DNA from: Thermocrinis sp. | GTDB taxonomy: Bacteria; Aquificota; Aquificia; Aquificales; Aquificaceae | Assembly: GCA_009903855.1 (NCBI GenBank) | Contig: WYEK01000145.1 | Coordinates: forward strand, 1-52,147 | Reading direction: 5' to 3' | Length of the DNA stretch: 52,147 bases | Shown here: in pieces, positions 49,376 to 52,147 of the stretch | Layout of the letters: each line of letters opens with the position of its first letter | Numbering within the stretch: the stretch's first letter is position 1 | The notes under the pieces: model-generated | The model's database searches: none | What the model was told of the DNA's origin: nothing | What the model saw: the letters and a program-made list of their open reading frames with translations, nothing else | Program-made: the position numbers and the translations under genes

Positions 49376-49978
49376 TTATACTCTCACAACCTCCTTGCCC
49401 TCAAGTTCTCTTTGAACCTCTGGGTCTATATACACAAGCTTGGGATAGATTGCCCTCAAATACTCTAAATCCCCCTCACCGTTTAGAATTCTTTCCAACT
49501 TTTTGCTTTGTCCAAGCTTGTGTTTAAGCCAATGGCTAGCATACTCATAACTGATGCTTAAGAGTTTCGGCTTCGGTATAGAAACCTTGCACCCATTGAT
49601 TAACAGCAAGTAATCATTTTCTAAACGCTTCCTCACAGGATAAGACATCACCACAAACACATCATTAACCCTGTAGTATTCCTCCCGCCTCTCTATTGTT
49701 ATCCCATACTTGCCTTGCTGTTCTACTACCTTGTCCAAAAGATACACATCAAATGGGCTCGCCCCTCTCCTATCTACCACCACCACATCAAAAACGGCTA
49801 CGGGCTTTAAGTCAGGTAAGCTTTGAAACCTCCTCATCCTTGCAGTCCTCTTCCGTCTTACCAAAGCAAAATCCACAGTGAAACTCTTCTCTGGATTGTC
49901 TGGATAAAACCTCACTTGGTAGGACAGTATGCCATACTTGTTGTCAAACCTTCCGTTAAAAGCTTCAATGTATCTCAT
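49376..49978 (-). CDS. Unknown protein (200 residues)
   Basis: A basic, beta-rich N-terminal half is followed by a helical C-terminal half. There is no recognisable motif beyond a VAVFDVVVVDRRGA strand-turn that resembles many nuclease-like folds, which is not enough to name one. SD GGAGGTGGT and a perfect promoter lie upstream. First gene of a three-gene operon. Confidence 0.6.
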   Translation of the reverse strand: MRYIEAFNGRFDNKYGILSYQVRFYPDNPEKSFTVDFALVRRKRTARMRRFQSLPDLKPVAVFDVVVVDRRGASPFDVYLLDKVVEQQGKYGITIERREEYYRVNDVFVVMSYPVRKRLENDYLLLINGCKVSIPKPKLLSISYEYASHWLKHKLGQSKKLERILNGEGDLEYLRAIYPKLVYIDPEVQRELEGKEVVRV

Positions 49979-50001
49979 ACCACCACCTCCTTCAGTTTTT
50001 A

Positions 50002-50030
50002 ATTATAGACCAAGTCTTAGACTTTGTCAA
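50002..50030 (-). promoter_or_regulatory. Consensus promoter of the three-gene unit
   Basis: TTGACA (reverse of 50025-50030), 17 bp and TATAAT (reverse of 50002-50007) match both sigma-70 hexamers exactly. No dyad is present, so this unit should be constitutively expressed. Confidence 0.85.
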
Positions 50031-50065
50031 GGACTTTTTTATAGAAAGTGGAAGGCTTAGTTCTC

Positions 50066-50821
50066 TCATCCTTCTAACTCCTTCAAGGCTTTCAAAAACT
50101 CAAAGTGTTCTTCACTTGCATACTCTTTAGCAATCTCCATCAACAGGGCTTTGACCTCTTCAGGGTTTGTGGTGTAATACCCACTTGGTGCTTTTATGCC
50201 ACGCACGGAGGGATGTAAAAAGCTTTCCATAGGTCTGATTTTGGGATTTTTGTAATAACGGAAAAGGTGCTTAATTCTTTCCCACACCTCATAAGGCACT
50301 CTCTCGGAGAGGGTGTAGTATATAACGCCTCTTCCTCCTTCTCCATACCCTTCTCCCGCTACTCTTACAATCTCTCCCATCAGTGCGGAAAGAACCCAAC
50401 CATTAAGCTTCTCTTTCCATTCCCTTAGCTTCCTTATCTTCTTTTTCCTCTCTGCCATCTGCGACAACCTTTCCGCCCACTCCCTCATATCCTCATCCTC
50501 AAACCAAGCATGAGGAACTCCCGCAACAAACTTCCCTCCTTTAAATAAAGCGTACTTGTAGCCTTCCCAGTCCTCCCTCAACTCCACACTCTTTAGCATA
50601 ACATTCTCTTCAAACTCCTTTGCCTGCCGCACCATTTGATAGAGTTCCAAAAGCCTATCCTTTGATATTACCTCCTCCACTTGAAAAATATGAGTTTCTA
50701 AGAACGGTGTAGAATAACCATTCACCCAACCAAATATCACAGTCCCGTCTTTCCAAAATACTGGCTCCAATTCTCCCTTCTTCACAAGTTCCACCGCCTT
50801 TATTAGCTTTTCTTTTTCCAT
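50066..50821 (-). CDS. Unknown accessory protein (251 residues)
   Basis: A highly charged, mostly helical protein with a basic coiled-coil segment (about 120-140) and no recognised domain. ATG 50821 is chosen behind GAAGGAGGTGGTGGCG, and two GTG codons upstream in frame are part of that SD region. The promoter and dyad are described separately. Confidence 0.6.
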   Translation of the reverse strand: MEKEKLIKAVELVKKGELEPVFWKDGTVIFGWVNGYSTPFLETHIFQVEEVISKDRLLELYQMVRQAKEFEENVMLKSVELREDWEGYKYALFKGGKFVAGVPHAWFEDEDMREWAERLSQMAERKKKIRKLREWKEKLNGWVLSALMGEIVRVAGEGYGEGGRGVIYYTLSERVPYEVWERIKHLFRYYKNPKIRPMESFLHPSVRGIKAPSGYYTTNPEEVKALLMEIAKEYASEEHFEFLKALKELEG

Positions 50822-50845
50822 CGCCACCACCTCCTTCAGGATATT

Positions 50846-50918
50846 ATTTTAGTTAAAATTTCCTGAATTGTCAAGAGGGTTAACTAAGTCTGTGTGTTTT
50901 TTGGAAAGTTAGTTAACC
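50846..50918 (-). promoter_or_regulatory. Promoter and variant dyad operator of the 50066-50821 gene
   Basis: TTGACA (reverse of 50869-50874), 17 bp and TAAAAT (reverse of 50846-50851). The dyad at 50878-50918 is the only one of twelve with a 17-bp spacer. It lies 3 bp upstream of the -35. Confidence 0.8.
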
Positions 50919-50930
50919 AAGAATAATGCT

Positions 50931-51095
50931 ATGGCTGAAGGCTGGGTGAAGTCCTCGGATGTAGTGGAAAAACTCTCAAGCCATGTGAGTTCAAGCAGCC
51001 TTAGTTTTTTTTGCATTTTAGAAGGACAAGAGGGCGGGGAGGAGGGCTTCAAACCTTCCTCGCAAGTTCTCGTATGGTTTCCCTTACTTCTTGCA
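50931..51095 (+). pseudogene. Possible fragment of a small DNA-binding gene
   Basis: ATG 50931 opens a frame starting MAEGWVKSSDVVEKLS, which looks like the start of a helix-turn-helix protein, but it soon turns low-complexity (Ser-rich, then Gly/Glu) and overlaps the end of the convergent 51049 gene. It may be a decayed regulator gene. The evidence is weak. Confidence 0.25.
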
Positions 51096-51309
51096 TAAGC
51101 TTGCTTTTTTCTTCGTACGCTTTCTCTATTTCTACAGCCCTTTTGATATGGGCTATAAGATATTCCGTAAGCTTTTCACCTAATCCAAGTTCTTCAAAAA
51201 CTTCTCTAAGTTCTTCTTCAGCTTTTCTTCTTTTCTCAATATCGCCTTCCGCCACCGCCTGCTTGAAATTAATGATTTTCTTTATTACGCCTATATCTTC
51301 TTTTTTCAT
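51049..51309 (-). CDS. Small coiled-coil protein (86 residues)
   Basis: Almost entirely predicted helix with heptad-like Leu/Ile/Glu/Lys spacing. No family recognised. ATG 51309 follows GGAGATGGTGGCC. It is divergent from the restriction gene at 51391, so it could be a controller or inhibitor, but only position suggests this. Confidence 0.55.
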   Translation of the reverse strand: MKKEDIGVIKKIINFKQAVAEGDIEKRRKAEEELREVFEELGLGEKLTEYLIAHIKRAVEIEKAYEEKSKLMQEVRETIRELARKV

Positions 51310-51334
51310 GGCCACCATCTCCTTTCAGGAAATT

Positions 51335-51363
51335 ATTTTATCCAAAATTTCCCGAAAAGTCAA
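51335..51363 (-). promoter_or_regulatory. Promoter of the coiled-coil gene
   Basis: TTGACT (reverse of 51358-51363), 17 bp and TAAAAT (reverse of 51335-51340), followed by the shared AATTTCCTGAAAGGAG run. No dyad is present. Confidence 0.7.
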
Positions 51364-51377
51364 GGGGCAAAGAAAGC

Positions 51378-51383
51378 TAAAAT
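51378..51383 (+). promoter_or_regulatory. Leaderless -10 box for the restriction gene
   Basis: TAAAAT ends 7 nt before ATG 51391. Confidence 0.55.
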
Positions 51384-51390
51384 AATGTCT

Positions 51391-52147
51391 ATGCAGAACG
51401 TAGAGAAGGGGAGACTTTTAGAAGTAGCCACAAAGCTATATCTTGAGAAGCAAGGCTTTAGGGCGTATTTGTGGCAAGAGTGGGCATCTCAAAAGGGGCT
51501 TTCTCTACAGGACACGGGCATAGACCTTGTGGCGGAGAAGGATGGCGAACTTTTTGCAGTTCAGTGTAAGAATTGGGATAGGGCAGTCTCTTGGAAAGAT
51601 GTAGGAACTTTTGTGGGTTCTCTCTTGCGAAAAGACATTAACTTCAAAGGCGGCTATCTGGTGGCTAAGTCTGTAAGCAAAGAAGTAGAGAGGGAAATAG
51701 AAAGGCTTGGCAAGACAATTATTACAGTTTCTGCGGATGAACTCAGTGAGTATTTAGACCAAGCTAAAGCCCTTTTAGAAGGAAAGCCCCTAATAAAGGA
51801 GAAAAAGCAGCTGAGACCCTATCAGCAGCAAGCTATCCAAAGCGTCCTTGAGGGCTTTCAGTCCCACGATAGAGGAAAACTCATAATGCCGCCCGGAACA
51901 GGGAAAACCTTGGTAGCCCTGAGGATAGCGGAAAGCTTTGGAGAGGGAAAGCTTATTCTTTTCCTTTGTCCATCTATAGCACTTTTAGACCAAAGCATAA
52001 AGGCTTGGTTTAGAGACAGTGAACTCCCCATACACGCCTATGCGGTGGTTTCCGATAAGGGCGTGGGAAGGGATGATGAACTGAATAGCAGAAGTCTTCT
52101 TTCTTTCCCTGCCACCACTTCAGCAGAGGAACTTCTCAGGGCTTTTA
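51391..52147 (+). CDS. Mrr-type nuclease plus SF2 helicase, start of a restriction enzyme (partial)
   Basis: The first 252 codons are present. Residues about 1-120 form a PD-(D/E)xK/Mrr-like nuclease: TGIDLVAEKDGELFAVQCKNW (about 43-63) holds D and the QxK pair. Residues from about 147 form a helicase: LRPYQQQAIQSVLEG, then MPPGTGKTLVALRIA (Walker A, about 170-184). Large proteins with nuclease, helicase and then methylase regions are type ISP-like or related restriction enzymes, and the missing 3' part would decide this. The leaderless promoter resembles those of the element. Confidence 0.8.
   Translation, partial: MQNVEKGRLLEVATKLYLEKQGFRAYLWQEWASQKGLSLQDTGIDLVAEKDGELFAVQCKNWDRAVSWKDVGTFVGSLLRKDINFKGGYLVAKSVSKEVEREIERLGKTIITVSADELSEYLDQAKALLEGKPLIKEKKQLRPYQQQAIQSVLEGFQSHDRGKLIMPPGTGKTLVALRIAESFGEGKLILFLCPSIALLDQSIKAWFRDSELPIHAYAVVSDKGVGRDDELNSRSLLSFPATTSAEELLRAF

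Noticed and set aside
1..52147. tRNA or rRNA genes
   Set aside because: I saw no cloverleaf with T-loop and acceptor features and no rRNA signature. A covariance search was not possible.

Overview
The window looks like part of a conjugative or integrative element from a thermophilic Gram-negative bacterium. Purine-rich sense strands, AGG/AGA arginine codons and many Lys/Glu-rich proteins suggest an Aquificales-type host, but I cannot prove the taxon. The backbone is an F-type (MPF-F) type IV secretion system: traA-L-H-G, traK, trbC with several thioredoxin-fold helpers, traF-W-U-N, traE-B-V-C, trbI, an S26 processing peptidase and a TraD-like coupling protein. It is split into several operons around a replication module (DnaB-type helicase, initiator protein, iterons, duplicated 67-bp block, hairpins).

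Layout. 1-8384 is a cargo island of high G+C: three paralogous phage-type amidoligases (one with its catalytic motifs destroyed), a SWIM-amidoligase fusion, a class II glutamine amidotransferase and a GNAT acetyltransferase. Five of these genes are preceded by a related multi-stem RNA element that ends just before the ribosome binding site, and most are followed by a terminator hairpin. The coding sequences themselves are an almost unbroken chain of perfect stem-loops, which is the most unusual signal in the window. 8404-15296 is a six-gene overlapping operon: CsgG-like protein, Ski2-like helicase, DruA-family (DUF4338) protein, NurA nuclease, HerA ATPase, D12-class adenine methylase. It is probably a defence or DNA-processing system related to Druantia and HerA-NurA systems. 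15291-27335 holds transfer genes, mostly on the minus strand. 27361-30543 is the replication region. 30545-46838 holds an M48 protease and most of the transfer genes on the plus strand, ending in a tandem ribbon-helix-helix protein. 46839-52147 is an accessory zone of small unknown genes with near-identical promoter cassettes, one gene broken by a 276-bp inverted-repeat element, and the start of an Mrr-nuclease/helicase restriction enzyme.

Two regulatory themes join the regions. Twelve copies of a dyad (GGTTAACTAAGT, a gap of 18 bp in all but one copy, ACTTAGTTAACC) sit at most operon promoters and form a four-copy array at ~52-bp spacing beside the origin. They look like binding sites for one element-encoded protein. 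Many operons use a TAAAAT/TATAAT -10 box only 6-8 nt upstream of the start codon, which predicts leaderless mRNAs. TraN and TraV each appear divided into two separately exported polypeptides.

Everything here comes from reading the sequence. Family assignments rest on motif recognition, and no database search, folding program or alignment was run.
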